Positions 22,356-35,305 are shown, counted from the stretch's first letter. The stretch: 64,000 bases of DNA from Sanderia malayensis (GCA_013076295.1 RQOL01000374.1:2408743-2472742), one strand, 5' to 3'. Translations and numbers: made by a program. The notes: a model not told the origin generated them from the letters alone.

Positions 22356-23640
22356 ATGGAGGCCCCTTACAGACGACACCACCTGGCAGCCGCCGGCAAC
22401 CTCATAAAGAAACCAAAAGCCAAAAGGACTGCAGGCATAAGGCCATACAAGCCCGAAAGAGTGGCATGTTCTACGGTGGTATTTGTTTTTGTTCAGTACC
22501 ATCAATGTGGTCCGAACGCTTTGTATTTTGTTGTTCAGTACCATCAATATGGTCCGAACGCTTTTTTCGAGGCCCCTTACAGACGCCACAACCTGGTAGC
22601 CGCCGGCAACCTCATAAGAAACTAAAAGCCAATGACATGTTCTACGGTGGTATTTTCTTTCTTGTTCAGTACCATCAATGTGGTCCGAACATTTACATTT
22701 TGTTGTTCAGTACCATCAATGTGGTTCGAACGCTTTGTATTTGTTGTTCAGTACCATCAATGTGGTTGGAACGCTTTACATTTTGTTGTTCAGTACCATC
22801 AATGTGGTTCGAACGCTTTACATTTTATTGCTCAGAACCATCAATGTGGTCCAAACGCTTTACATATTGTTGTTCAGTACCATCAATGTGGTCCAAACGC
22901 TTTTTTTTTATATTTTTTTTTATGTTGCTGTTGTTGTTGTTGTTCAGTACCTTCCACGCGGTCTGAACTCTTTGCATTTTCTTGTTCAGTTCCTGCAACA
23001 AGGTAGGATGTATTTTGTTGTTCAGTGCCTTCAACAGTGTCCGAACGCTTGATTAGTAATATGATTTACCATGCGGTTTGTTGTTAAGTACCTTCACCGA
23101 GGCCCAAAAACACTTAATTAGTAATATTGCTAACCATGTATTTTGTTGTTCAATGCCTTCAACGAGGCCCAAACGCTTGATTAGTAATATTATTTACTTG
23201 GCATTAGTTGTTCAGTACCTTCAACAGGGTCCGAACGCTTGATTAGTAATATGATTTACCATGCGGTTTGTTGTTAAGTACCTTCACCGAGGCCCAAAAA
23301 CACTTAATTAGTAATATTGCTAACCATGTATTTTGTTGTTCAATGCCTTCAACGAGGCCCAAACGCTTGATTAGTAATATTATTTATTTGGCATTAGTTG
23401 TTCAGTACCTTCAACAGGGTCCGAACGCTTGATTAGTAATATGATTTACCATGCGGTTTGTTGTTAAGTACCTTCACCGAGGCCCAAAAACACTTAATTA
23501 GTAATATTGATAACCATGTATTTTGTTGTTCAGTGCCTTCAACGATGCCCAAACGCTTGATTAGGAATATTATTTACCATGCAGTTTGTTGGCCAGTACC
23601 TTCAACAAGGCCCAAACGCAATTAAGGACTGAAGGTAAAG
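22356..23640 (+). repeat. 42-47-bp minisatellite with 190-bp higher-order repeats
   Basis: Two copies of a ~60-bp block (GGCCCCTTACAGACG...CCGCCGGCAACCTCATAA) at 22362 and 22571 are mixed with ~42-bp units of TTGTTGTTCAGTACCATCAA plus TGTGGTCCGAACGCTTT. From 23041 the units combine into a 190-bp higher-order repeat (starts at 23041, 23231 and 23421) marked by GATTAGTAATATGATTTACC. Several open frames of 90-166 codons run through it in all three phases and are repeat artefacts. Confidence 0.9.
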
Positions 23641-26600
23641 CGGAAAAGGAGCTGGTAATACTAGTGAATGCCAGTGTTAATCCATTCAGCGAGCCGCTTG
23701 TGGAAGCCCCATACGATGCTTCAATCAGCTGGCATTGCGGTTTAATATAAACATTGTTGGCATTGGCACTGTTCGAGAAACGGCTTAAGGCTTGAATTAA
23801 AGTGGCAAGCCAATAGAGGCCACGGTTGTTGCGGCCCCTATACGAAACTTTGAATTGGCTGTTGATATTGTTAAAATGAGTGCCGCTGTGATGTAAAACC
23901 AATAATCATGACTAAAGCATCCAAGCACCCGATTAAAACGACATGCCCCAAAATAAGTGACCCAAAAAATAAATATGGAGTGGGGTTGCCCAGCACGCTT
24001 GGAAGCCCAGATACCGATATTTGATGTGGTTGAATGTTGTCATTTGTATTTGGCATTTATTTGTATGTGACATTGGTTGTTAACATTTACGTTTCATAGC
24101 TGCGTTTTGGAATGTCAGCAATGATAGATTTCAGCAAATTATTCTTAATCACGAGAAAGTGTACGCATATGCTCAGTTTGAAATCAAAAGTAAAATTCAA
24201 ATCTTTGTTGATGTGACTTGACCATGAGAACAAAACAAACGAACAAATACGAAGAGCAGAGGAAGAAATGTCAAAAAACCCCAGATTAAAAGAAAGACTA
24301 AATTAAAGGGACATAATCAGCAACAATTGGAAATATGAGGACAGGATTTTCTGGACAGGGATTACGTTCAATATCGTAGTATATATATATAATGAAGGTG
24401 GAAATGATAGAATAGTTTGGGGGCCCCACTATGCTGCCGCACAGCTTATCTCTTCCACTTGCAGGAATTCAATTTGAGCTAATTGTCCTCACGACAAGAA
24501 AGCAACGCCTGTGTTTTTTATCGAACTAAAAAAAATGTGGTTTTAGGGCCTTCTCGATTCTGGCCACGAATAAAAGTTAATAAACAGCAGATAAGGCAAG
24601 CCAAATATCGCTTCCCAATGTTTCTAAAACGTCTCACTGCGATGACACAGACAAACACACAAACGGGTTCGTGTCTGAAAAAGTTATCATGTGTGAAGAA
24701 AAGACCTTGCCGCCAGCCACCCGTATCTTTATGAAGGGTGGCGACGTATGCAACGTAAATCGAATGTGGGCATGGGTGTTAGGCCCCATGTACACGAGCT
24801 ACTTTTCTAAATATTTGGAGGGATTAACGAGTTAGCACCTTCCTTTTCCCGTGTACATAGTCTTTTTTAGAAATTCTACCAGCCAAACATTTTAGTAAGG
24901 ATGAAAAGGGCCGCTTAATTAGTATTGGGATGCTCGCGAGCATCCCAATCCTAATTCGTCTCTTGTTTTCTCGGTGATACATGTCAACGCGGATTAAATG
25001 TTGTGTTCTTTCTTTGTTACTTTTTTTTACAAGCACGATGTCTGATGAAGAATTTTCTATGCCGCTTCTCATAATTGTATATTTATTGGAACAAAATCGA
25101 CGACGTTCGTTGCAAAGGAACGGTGGACCGTGTTGGAAATCCATGCATAAGAATACGTGATTGTACAAACGATGTTGATAGCGGAGTACTCGTTCTGCTA
25201 AAACTCGGTGTTACATAAGATAGAGGCTGACCGATTTAAAGGCTTGGATCCTGAGAATCTTCAAAAATTCTTTATTTTGAGACCCAGAGTCTTAATTTTC
25301 AGAAAAATTTTGATTTACAAATCGTCTAAAGCCAGCCATTTTGGTAACAGAGGTTACTGGTGTACGTGTACCCAGTGAAAGCAATTATAAAATTCAAACT
25401 ATTTTTTCAATCAGAAAAACAGGCGCGATAGGGAAGCCAATTATCAAATCAATCATCGGGGTTAAGGTGCTACTTGAAATCTATTTTAGATTTTAGAAAA
25501 TTTTAGTCGGAAACGTTGGCATTTGGAATTTATGGTAGCACTCCCTACTGTTTTAGGAAGTATTGTTGGTCTCGTGTACATGGGCCCTTACATAGTGAAC
25601 TGTGGATATTTGAATGAAAAACTCCCACTTATCAGAATTGATCCAATACTTTAAACGGAAACAGCGCCTCCAACCAACAGCGCCGAAATCATGCCAAATT
25701 GCAGATTATGCTAGATTTAATGCCAAATGACAATCGCTGTTCAAAACTATACCAAAGCACAATACTATGCAAGGCCTGGGCACTGTTTGGAATAGGGTCG
25801 GACACTTTGCGTGAACCAGCTCGGTTTTAGGGTGAACATTTTCTGTGTCCGCCAGCAACCAAAACAAATACAGCCTTGAAACAAGGAACATGAACCCAAA
25901 TAGAGATAAATACCCCTGCGGTTGCCAAAACCCTAGAGGCAAGCGCAGCAAGTTGGGGGAGGGCGCACCACACTGAAAAGCTCGATAAAGTTGATGTACG
26001 TTGACATCTCACAGAAAGGCCGCACTAATAAGTTAATTGATGCAGATGCGCCCAGTGAAAAATGAATTCTCGACAAAGGGGGCGTGATGAAAAATCTTCA
26101 AAGTTTCCGTCGCGCAGCCCCACAGCTGCACTTTCACTGGAAAATCTCTGATAAACCAGCATGATCAGGCAGATCTGGCTCTATCATTTATTAACACCTT
26201 GAAAATACAATGCTGCACATCAATAGCATGCACGCGACTAAAATTCTTGAGAATGAGCGTTGTAAACGAGTTGTTTTTACTCAACTCAAAGTTATAATGA
26301 ATGGTTCGTTTCTCCCTCAGTGCAATTTATGTTCTGTAGTTTTAGCCTTTTTACTTTTAGCAACTTTTTCTTGTACAGTTGAAACTGTTATCACACTTTG
26401 CTGGACTGGTTGCTGCGTTTTTTGTCACAGCCCAGGCAGTATACATCTGAACGTATTTTTAGAGTTCCGAAATTCAGTGGCTGTGGCTGGTGCCAAGTAT
26501 CTAGATTTCTCTCAGTTTGTTTTTCATTTTTTTTCATCGTTACGCGTATAAAATAAATGTTGGAAATTCTCAATATTCAAATGTTCAAAACAAGCAAGTC

Positions 26601-28870
26601 CAAGATAGATAAAAGAGTGTTCTGTTTTGTGTACGCTGTTGAGTATTGACAGTTCGATGACGTGTTGCAAATAATCAACATACCCTGAAATGTTGTCCTC
26701 CAAGCGATAATTGGATCACGTTTGTAGAACATGAAAAACACCTTCTAATTAGTGTGGGAATATCGGGTTTGACAAAGTTAATCCAGAGGATAGTGCGCCC
26801 TGGCCCGTTGTTGAGCACGGGTTTACACGCTTTCACACTTTCAGAAATTTGAGAAAAACCCCGAAAACAAAAAACAACAAAACAAAACAAAACAGGGCAA
26901 CTGTACAGAGCTTATGGCTCGTATTAAAGTATAATGGCAACCTTAAATCTTTATGTGGTAATGAATGGCAGGCTACTGAGCCAACAAATTTGCTAGTGGA
27001 ACATTGGAATGCTTTGAAGGGAGACAGCGACCTGCTGGCATACCTGCACGTGCGGGGCTAAATATTATTTGAGAATTGACATTGAGAAATACAATTGACA
27101 GTTAAATCGCATGACAATGACACATTTCGCAGCCTAGATATCACAAACAACCTGAACTGACGTGCTTTGATTTGCAAAGTAGAAATATACATATGTTTCA
27201 AAAATGTTATCGCCGATGTTGGAGACTCAGCAGCACCTACTTTCAACCTGGGATTTTTGATGTAAAGCTATGATTACGCCAGCAACAAGGGGGGGGGGCA
27301 AACTACGAGCGAGAAAGCAATAGGGAACGGCGTTAAGTGAAACATTATAATAATAAGCGTACAGAGTTGCGAGATACCAGGAGGGAGGCGATAAAACAAC
27401 CCCAACCCAGTGGCCATGGATAGCAGGAGGGTAGAAAAAACAGGCCCTCCCACGTTGGTTACGCTTATGACCCTTACAATAATAGGCAAGGTGAAAATTC
27501 GCACACAGATATGTTGACTAGACGGACAGAAAAGTAAGCTGAGCAAAGCGCAATGATGCACGTGCAGTAAATAATTCATACCCAACTATAAAGTATTAAG
27601 AAACGACCTCACCGGGATAACTTGTAAATATGAATCCGAAAGGTAGCTATGGAAGACATCGGCCAGTTCGGCATCATATTGGCATCAGCAGTAACGCACT
27701 TCCCAAAAAAAACTTCTCGTCAGATTCGAGAGAACAAGACATGAAGAAATTGTGCTATTGCTCTGAGCTCCAGCGAATAATGATTGGATAGGCTGCTTAC
27801 CGCACAACTATATGCCTTAGGGTGTAGTCTAATAATACTTTCTGCGCATGTGCGCCATTCGTCAAAACAAGCCACACGAGACTGACTGACTGACAGTTCT
27901 AATGGGCCCCCAGGTCTCACCGGTATGTTGATGAGCTGTGAATGGCGGCTTGCATCCGACTTGGCAAGCAGATACAGTATGTTGGCAGCCATGCAATAAG
28001 GCAATTATCTTTCGAACATTAACCCTGCTTAATTTTTGGATTAACCAGCATTAAAACATTAGTACATAAACGGTAATAAAGTAAGTGTCATTGACGATAG
28101 CTTCAAATATGTGCTATACACCACTATAAAAACCTTAGGCATACTATATCATAAAGGAAAGCATGCGCTTTAACATGCTCGAAAAAATGTACATAAACTT
28201 CTAATGTCCATTTAACGTTCATGATTTATAAATCGATAGTGAACATCAATGAGAAAAAATTTGTCCCATCTGTAGATTGTATTGATGTCTTCATTCATCA
28301 TGTGGAGTGTCCGGTGATGTTGACAGCATTGCTCATTGGAATCCACACTCTTGTCGCACATATCAAGGATACGTCTGTCTATTTGTCTTGTTCATTGTGC
28401 GTTCTCACCATTACGTTTGGGCATAGTAAAAAAGAAGACTGCCGGTTACACTAGTTTAAAGCTCGAACACCAACTTCAAGGGGTAACCTTTGTTCGAGGT
28501 TTCCTTGCTCATGAAAACTGCAATTTAAATTTGGTATATTACATAATAAGGGGTCAGCTATATTGTTATTATAACTAAGGAGATGAGAGGAGGGTAATCC
28601 ATTGCTAATTCTTGCTAAAACAACTATGGTTAATGGAGAGATTGCGGTTTTCACACAGAAAAGGAAAGCCATACTCCCATAGGCAATTTCGGAGAGCATG
28701 GCAAAGCATACCTCTTCTGATACGGGTGCTGCCGAGGACCCAGATCGTCTTGTTGTTCTTGGCGAACACCCCCGGACACTGGAGTGTTGTGAAAGTGTCC
28801 AAATCGTTCTTGGCGGATCTAATTGACTGGAGTGGCCTGGCAAACCAGCAATGTTGTGCTAAAATCACAA
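23641..28870. other. Long stretch without a recognised gene
   Basis: Minus-strand open frames of 60-114 codons at 23570-24056, 24824-25168 and 25706-26012, a plus-strand one at 26210-26551, and several at 27.3-28.6 kb have no domain, splice structure or homologue that I recognise. A GACTGACTGACTGACAG word at about 27880 resembles one at 33095. I cannot exclude an exon of a host gene here. Confidence 0.35.
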
Positions 28871-28904
28871 CATGAACATTGCACTGTAGTGCAATGCCGA
28901 TCGG

Positions 28905-31900
28905 CTAGAACCACAATCTGAGCCCCGTAATTTGTGTATGTGCATTTTGGTAGACTGACACCCTCTGTGAGCAATGCAATTTATGCTCAAAACTTTGTGA
29001 AGACCTTTACAGTACTTTTTGGAAGACAATGTCTTTTGTCTTCCTGTATGTTTCCTCTCGGAGGAATACTTGGAGCCCATCAAATGATGTTGGTCTTGAC
29101 ATGGCCACATATAGCTGACCATGTGTGAACACGGGCTCAGGTAAATACAAATCAACATACCTCAGAGATTGTCACTCTGCCTTGTTGATAGTAAGGCAGT
29201 ATGCTATTCTGACTGGAAATTGCCGTCGTTTGATATTGAACAGCATCTCAGTGTCTTGTGTTGACAATGTTATTCTGGGAATCATGACCTGCTGGCCTCT
29301 GTGTTCCTTCGTGATGATCTCTGCTGTGATCATGTTACATCGGAGATGGCGTACAATGAGTCTTGTGCCATTGCAAAGACCTTTCTTTGGATTTAGATTC
29401 CTTAGAAGAGTAATTGTTGCACCAACCTATAATAAAGAATGTTCGAGATTACGATGTGTGTCATTGAAGGACCATTATCAATATTTAAAATAATTGTAGA
29501 ATTCATGTATAATTAGTACATATATGTAAATAATTCCTTGAGTGTAGATTGTTGAGAAACTCAATCGGATATGCCGCCTCCTTATCTGGATCCTCTGTTA
29601 TCACACTGTCTGTGCTGTAGTATGTTTTTTCAGGAGTTTGTATTGTTTCCAGAATGATGCCATTTATTTGATTGTGAGAAGTCATTCTTTGGGGTAAGAC
29701 AACAACATTCTGACATAGATATTGGATCCAACGTGAGGCACGACTGTGGTGTATTAGACTGGGAATATATGAAATTGAGCATTTCCTCTCATTTGATGTG
29801 GCAAATTGATATTGTCAAGTGCATCATGTGGTTCTTGTTTATTGCCGAGTCTTAGGAGCCATTCTGAGAATTTTCTGTAAGATTCATCTTGAACAGCTCT
29901 CATGTTTGTGTGCAGGCGATATTGTTGAAACTGTGCCCACAAATCACTAATTTGATATGATTTAAGACTGCCTGATACGATTTTCTCCCTTCTTGCTTTG
30001 GGAAAAACAGGTAAGACCTGTCTGAAATCGCGACCAAGTAACATGAATTTGCCACGAAATGGCTTGTCAACTCTTGTGATATCCCGAAGCAGTCTGTCAA
30101 CTGCTTGTAATGCCAATACTGGTATCATTGAAGCTTCATCCTATATGAACAGGGTTGTTTCATGCAACACTTGTGCTCTTCGGCTCCGTCTCTTGACATT
30201 GCATGTTGATTCCAGCTTCAATGGTATGGGAATTTGGAATTGCGAATGCGATGTTCTGCTATTGATAAACAGTGTTGCTGCAATTCCTATTCTCACCGGA
30301 TGAATTTCTATGAACTTATAATATGGGTAAGATATGCGCCCCTAAGGACCTTTGGGGAGCTCGGGGAGTTGCTTCCATAACCCTCAGCGGAATTTGGCAG
30401 TATATAATGAGGCATGCGCCGAATAACAGCCCTTCTTCAGCAACTAGCAAGAGTGCGTTGATAACAGCCCTCCTCTCCTCCCGCAGCGACGGTAATATCT
30501 CTCTCTACCTTTCAAACTGCGAAGCCTCCTTCGTACTCCATATCTTAGCCAAATTGAAAGGAAGAGAGAGACATTCGGTGAGGATAGATTACTGACCAAA
30601 CCATGCACTGAACTTGTGCCCAGATGCATGAAGATTACGAACACACATGTTGTAGAGAAATATTTTCCCTGTGCCAGCTGGTCCGTCAAGAAAGTGACAG
30701 TTCTGTTCTGATTGCCCCTCAATTGCTTGAATGATGGCTGTGTGTACCACTTTTTGCTCTGGATTCAATGCAGTGCCCAATTCTTCTCCTTGCTCTCTTT
30801 CATGTTCAACATCCATGTGATCTTCCTCTGAAAACATAAACAATAGTTTATTTTGGCTTAAGTAGAAGTACATCTTGGCTAAATTGGGCAGTGATTTATA
30901 AGTATGATTGTCATCATGTTAAATTGTAAATCACCTTGTTCTGGAATGAAAAAGTCGGCCGGTAGCTGAGAAAGGTGATCGTAATTCGCGATGGACAAAC
31001 CATGAACTTTCAAATTGTTGTCAATATCTTCTAGACATTGATACATGTGTCTGTCTTGGAAGGTTATGTCTGGATTGTTGAGTTGATCACGTCCGACAAG
31101 GTCTTCACTCATTGCTTCTTTGAAGGTGTTGAAGAGCGTTCTGATGTCTGATGGCGTTTGAAAGAGTAGCAATGATGCAAACAACTGTCTGAGTTGCGAA
31201 GGCATATTGAAAATGGCAGCTTCATCAACGCAACATGACTTTCGCATCATCTTCTAGTAGCCCTAGAGCTAGTGCTGCATCTTTGAAGGACTCACATTGA
31301 TTACCTTCTACTGTACTGCTCCTGGTTGATGCAATAGTAAAAGTCTGAGTGCAAACTTTTGCTCGCAAGGTCTGGGCTGCACTTGAGTAACTCTACCAAT
31401 GATTGGCATTGTTCTTTGTTGTCTGGCTGTCTATGTTTTTAAACGTTCCTGAAAGACCTAATGCTCTGGTATCTCATGATAGAGGTACTGACGTGCAGCT
31501 GGACCTCGCTGGTTGAGTTCAAACCATGCTGTAAGTGTTGTTCTATCACCAATGTTGTTCAGTCTTTGTTCGTGATCATTGTCATGAAAGATGACTTGTT
31601 GCTCAAATGGTAGATGAACAGACAGCCGTTTGACTGTGTGGTATTTGTCGTGCATGGGGAACTGCAGAAGCCGATAGACAGCTTCATGTGGTCCAATATA
31701 TCTTGTATTGGCACACCTCATCATATTCCATGTCTTGAGGTACTTGCTGTTGATATTTCTCAAGAATTTCAACATGTGCGATATCATGTCCTTTGTGGAT
31801 ATATATGAAAATGTACTTGACACTTTTTACAGTACTCCATATTCGCACGTTGATATGACACTGATATTTGATGAGTAGGTGTCTGTTGTGTGGCACTACC

Positions 31901-32012
31901 CAAGTATCATCCAAAATGTGATCATTTCTATTGACAAGATGAAGACAGCGTCATCACCAACTTGTTCTTTTGGAAAGCTCTTTTTGCAAGTGTTGTTTTC
32001 CATGCGCACTGA
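28905..32012 (-). pseudogene. Helitron RepHel remnant, copy 1 (C-terminal Rep end plus Pif1-like helicase)
   Basis: Minus-strand blocks in order: VKYIFIYIHKGHD (31.82-31.78 kb), the Rep motif with the catalytic tyrosines; YIGPHEAVYRLLQFPMHDK; LPFEQQVIFHD; MPSQLRQLFASLLLFQTPSD (about 31.2 kb); a helicase Walker A, GPAGTGK (about 30.68 kb); GIAATLFINSRTSHS (about 30.27 kb); DEASMIP (about 30.13 kb); GRDFRQVLPV; and motif VI HGQLYVAMSR (about 29.11 kb), with a stop soon after 28.92 kb. Helitrons transpose by rolling circle using this HUH nuclease/helicase. The Rep N-terminus with the HUH motif is missing. Several stops and frame changes and a ~290-bp insertion make it non-functional. The same family continues at 60.9-64.0 kb, where the shared blocks are nearly identical. 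Confidence 0.85.
30303..30597. mobile_element. ~290-bp insertion in the Helitron helicase
   Basis: The helicase frame breaks after HASGHKFSAWFG and resumes at PVRIGIAATLF with about 290 bp of unrelated sequence between them. The insert contains GGGGAGCTCGGGGAG and CTCTCTCTACCTTTCAAACT. I see no clear terminal repeat or tRNA-like box, so a SINE, a MITE fragment or an unusual intron all remain possible. Confidence 0.5.
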
Positions 32013-32013
32013 A

Positions 32014-33082
32014 TCAGCAAATTTTCACGGTGGCAAGCTGCTGTACCACACCTCTGCGAGGCCTCGAGGAAGGTTGATATGGGAGACTGCACAGGTGCAG
32101 AGATGAGATCATGCGTGAAGAATGTGAGGAATGCGGTAACGTCAGGAAGTGGTGCAATAGCATGCCGCTGAGGGGCAGCAGGCAGGGATGGCTGCTCAGG
32201 CGCGAAGATGACGTAATGATGCAGGAATGTGGTCGGTGGGGTTTGGTGTGCCAGGTGGTGAAGGGTTTGTAGCAGCGCAGGGAGTAGTCTATTTTGCACC
32301 ACGGTTCCTTGTCGTAGGGTAAGAGTTTCAGGTAGGTGGCGAGTTGGACGATGAGCTCTGGTTGTTGACGAAGGCCGTAGAATCGGAAGTTGTACGAGTT
32401 GAAGTGGGGGCGGATGTAGTCTTTGAAGATGCGTTTCTGAGAGTAGAAGTGGTGTTGGATTTCGATGTACGAGTAGTTGACGAGGCGGAACCAGTTGCGA
32501 AAGTGGGTGAATTCTGAGAGGTGTCGAGCGCGCTCTTGGAGTTGTGTAAACCAGTAGAAGGGTTCGGTGAGTTCTTCTGCGTGGAGAGGAGCATCGGTGT
32601 TGACGAAGGTGACACAGTCGGTAATTTCATAGACGAGAATTTTCGACAGATCGCTTGGCAGCTGTTTTGGCGTGAGCATTGACACTTCAGTAGCTTCGAC
32701 GGATGGATCGTAGGATTCGTCGTAGAAGTCTGTGAGTGGGAGGAGATGTGTTGCAAAGTCGAGGTGGTCGGTTTGGGTCGTGTAATGTAGCATAAGGTAT
32801 TTCAAATGCTTGATGACGGTAGGCGAAAAAGACGTGTCTTCGTCGGAGGGTGGTGTAGGAGATCTGTTTTCATTTGGTGAGTTGTTTGGCGATGCGTTCC
32901 GTGGAGTCTTGAGCGAGGTAGTCTTTCAGCGTGTGTTCGAACGGCTTCAGTTCGTAGTGCTTTCTGTTTTTTGCAATCGAAGGAGGCTGGTCGAAGGTGA
33001 AGCGGCAACATACTGCAGGATTTGGCTTAATGTTGAGTCTTGTGGTATGTTGAATGTTGAGTTGTCTGCTGGTGTTCATCAT
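32014..33082 (-). CDS. Unrecognised protein, intronless, TATA-driven, with an apparent frame change
   Basis: An open frame starts at 33082 (MMNTSRQLNIQHTTRL) and runs to a TGA near 32870. A second frame is open across that point and continues to 32014, with dense coding-like composition (FYWFTQLQERARHLSEFTHF; ELIVQLATYLKLLPYDKEPW). Read together they would give about 350 residues, so a one-base indel or a ribosomal or splicing frame change near 32880 is implied. A TATA box lies about 50 bp upstream of the first ATG. The second frame ends exactly where Helitron sequence begins (about 32012), suggesting the gene was truncated or captured. No family is recognised. The last ~60 residues are Ser/His/Pro-rich and may be out of the natural frame. 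Confidence 0.5.
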
Positions 33083-33132
33083 GACGAGCTCCGAGCGACT
33101 GACTGACTGAGTGATTGAGCGTTGCTCGTCGT

Positions 33133-33140
33133 CTTATATA
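33133..33140 (-). promoter_or_regulatory. TATA box (TATATAAG)
   Basis: TATATAAG on the minus strand lies 50 bp upstream of the ATG at 33082. A TCACTCAGTCAGTC stretch that could act as an initiator falls about 25-35 bp downstream of it. This is a good match to an RNA polymerase II core promoter for the gene at 32014-33082. Confidence 0.5.
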
Positions 33141-33520
33141 CGTGTGTGGGCGGTGACGCGTAGATACAATTAGATTAGTGGGTATTGTTCGAGGCAGACA
33201 GAGAGACAATAATAAACACATAAAGGTTGCTAGCATGGTTTTTTTGTTGGTATTCATCACGATCAATATTGTTTTACATGATAATGACAATTGAAAAAAT
33301 GTTCTAAGGAGGAGGAGAATTGGAGTAGTAGTAGTAGAAAGAGGAAAGTTAGAGAGAGTAGAAAGATATTTTGGGATTGAATCAAGTCACATTCTTCATG
33401 TGACATCACAATCGGGATGTCTAAAAAAGTCTGTAAAAATTATGATGCGCTGCTGTTGCTGTTGCTAATGTTGACAAAATGGTTGAAGATAAATGGAACA
33501 TTTTGTCAATAAAATGATGG

Positions 33521-33575
33521 TCCATGATTTCCATTACAGTACTGGAATCAGCAGTATTGCAATGGAAATCATGGA
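33521..33575. repeat. Hairpin with 15-bp perfect outer stem
   Basis: TCCATGATTTCCATT (33521-33535) pairs exactly with 33561-33575. The inner bases ACAGTAC and GCAGTATTGC extend the stem imperfectly to about 22-24 bp with a short loop. The size and shape are pre-miRNA-like, but no expression evidence is available. Confidence 0.6.
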
Positions 33576-34674
33576 CGAGGAAAACGCCGACTGGCTAGTG
33601 ATGCTAATAAGAATCAATGCATTTGCATTTATGTGTCTTATATATTTTGGCAATAAAAGATACATTCTGCGAGGTTTTGTTGTTGTTTATAAACTTTTGT
33701 TTTTATAAACGTATGCCCAGAACAGTAAGTTTTGGGATAAGTTTATAAAAGGAGTGTGAAAATGACGCCTTGCTTGGATAATGCCAAGAAGACAATAAAA
33801 TTGCATGCTGTTTTGGTATCTGTCATAGATAATGCTAGTGATGATGACAAGAATCGATGCATTTGCATTTGAGTAAATGAAGTGCTTGAGAAAATCAAAG
33901 TTCGTAACTTTGGCAAGAGGAGAATCCAAAGCTTAATTGGCATACCGGTGTGACAAACATTGCCAATATAGAAGCCCTTTGAGAAAATCGAAATGAAGTC
34001 CTTGAGAAAATGGAAGTTATGGAACGATTTTTTTTAAAGAAAAGATGAAATCGCTTCATGTCTTTTTTCTGGGGATTCCATTCCAAGAGGGGTATTCTTG
34101 ATAATTTCAAACGAGAAAGTCGTGGCTTTGAGAAGAAGAGAAAAGAAGTGTTGAAATGACTTTTTTTTTCTCTTAGTAATAACACATACATTCAAAAATC
34201 GATTTAAATCTCTTCAGGTTATTTGTCAAGAATTTCCCTGGAGAATAGGGTCAAAATTATTGAATACTTGGATCAGAAAGTTTGCAGGCAACAACGATGT
34301 ATCATTAAACATATGTCAGTCAATTGAGGATACTGACTTTAGTGCATTGATATTGTCAATGAAAGGGTAACCTCTGAGGGAAGCAAGAGCAAGCGGCTAT
34401 TACGTCTATCAGAGCTCATCCTTTGCGTGACGTTTTTTCATCAATGAGGAACAAACAACAATTCGACAGAAACGAAACATTCATGGATGTTCGATGAATG
34501 ATAGATAGATAGGTGTTGTTTTTAGTCTACCAGAATCCGTTTACACGGGCGGTAGGGAAAAACAACAGAGGAGAGTAGAAGAACAAGAATGACAGCAATC
34601 AATGAGCTCGTTGTTGTCGTTGTCGTTCATAGTGATGTAAAGCCTTCAATGTCAGTTGCCTTCTGTTTCATTGG

Positions 34675-34705
34675 CACTTTTGAACGATGATATCGTTCAA
34701 AAGTG
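34675..34705. repeat. 14-bp perfect hairpin, 3-nt loop
   Basis: CACTTTTGAACGAT, loop GAT, then the exact inverse. It lies in non-coding DNA upstream of the open frame at 34769. Confidence 0.7.
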
Positions 34706-34768
34706 AGACAAAAGGAAACATATTTACCAGAGAAGATATGTTGAACACGTACGACAAATGTTGGATTT

Positions 34769-35140
34769 GTGAATTTTTTTTCCGTTACCAAAAATTCAAT
34801 GCAAAGCTATCAATTTGATGTGGACACAGAAGTGATAATGTCTCAACGTTCAAATGATGCTGATGGTAGTCTTAAAGAGTTAAAGAGAGACGATTTTGAA
34901 AGACGGTGGCTGTGCCAAAATGGTGATAAGCTCATCATCAAAGCAGAAGTCGCAGACAGACAAGCATTGGCAAAGACAACAAACGAAATGCTTTGTTGTG
35001 CTATAAATAAGACATTTGGTTTGTTGTCTTTGTTTTCTGCTATAAATAAGATACAATTTTGTGATCTGTTTCTAAAATCGACTCCTGGTAGAAGACCAGA
35101 TGTGCAAATATGTCAGACCATCAAAATAATGATGGACTAG
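34769..35140 (+). CDS. Hypothetical 123-residue protein
   Basis: Open frame starting MNFFSVTKNSMQSYQFDVD, with a charged middle (LKELKRDDFERRWLCQNGDK) and a hydrophobic stretch (FGLLSLFSAINKIQFC). No family is recognised. A TGCTATAAATAAGA word is duplicated within it. Its 3' end overlaps the hairpin at 35098-35155, which argues against strong coding constraint. Low confidence. Confidence 0.3.
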   Translation: MNFFSVTKNSMQSYQFDVDTEVIMSQRSNDADGSLKELKRDDFERRWLCQNGDKLIIKAEVADRQALAKTTNEMLCCAINKTFGLLSLFSAINKIQFCDLFLKSTPGRRPDVQICQTIKIMMD

Positions 35141-35305
35141 TATATTTGCACATCTTGTGAAGATGAAGAGTTTTCAATCCCAGAAGTAGAACGGGTTACA
35201 CGTGTTCTGCCTCTGGGACAGAAAACTCTTTCTGGCCAAAGCAGGGGAGATGACCCAATCGGAATACACTCATTTGAATGAGTATATTGGGAGTGTGTCA
35301 TCTCC
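35098..35305. repeat. Three adjacent ~60-nt hairpins
   Basis: Hairpin a, 35098-35155: AGATGTGCAAATAT pairs with the inverse, and CCATCA/TGATGG closes the loop. Hairpin b, 35166-35230: 27-nt arms AAGAGTTTTCAATCCCAGAA... with four mismatches and an ~11-nt loop. Hairpin c, 35246-35305: GGAGATGAC and ACTCATT pair, with a mismatched middle. Each is pre-miRNA-sized. They could be miRNA-like precursors or relics of very small inverted-repeat elements. Confidence 0.6.

Noticed and set aside
22466..23006. Open frames up to 166 codons with repeated CCSVPSMWSERF
   Set aside because: Minisatellite open in all three phases; no independent coding signal.
23570..24056. Minus-strand frames with membrane-like segments
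   Set aside because: Start inside the minisatellite, no homologue recognised, and frames disagree; not enough support for a gene.
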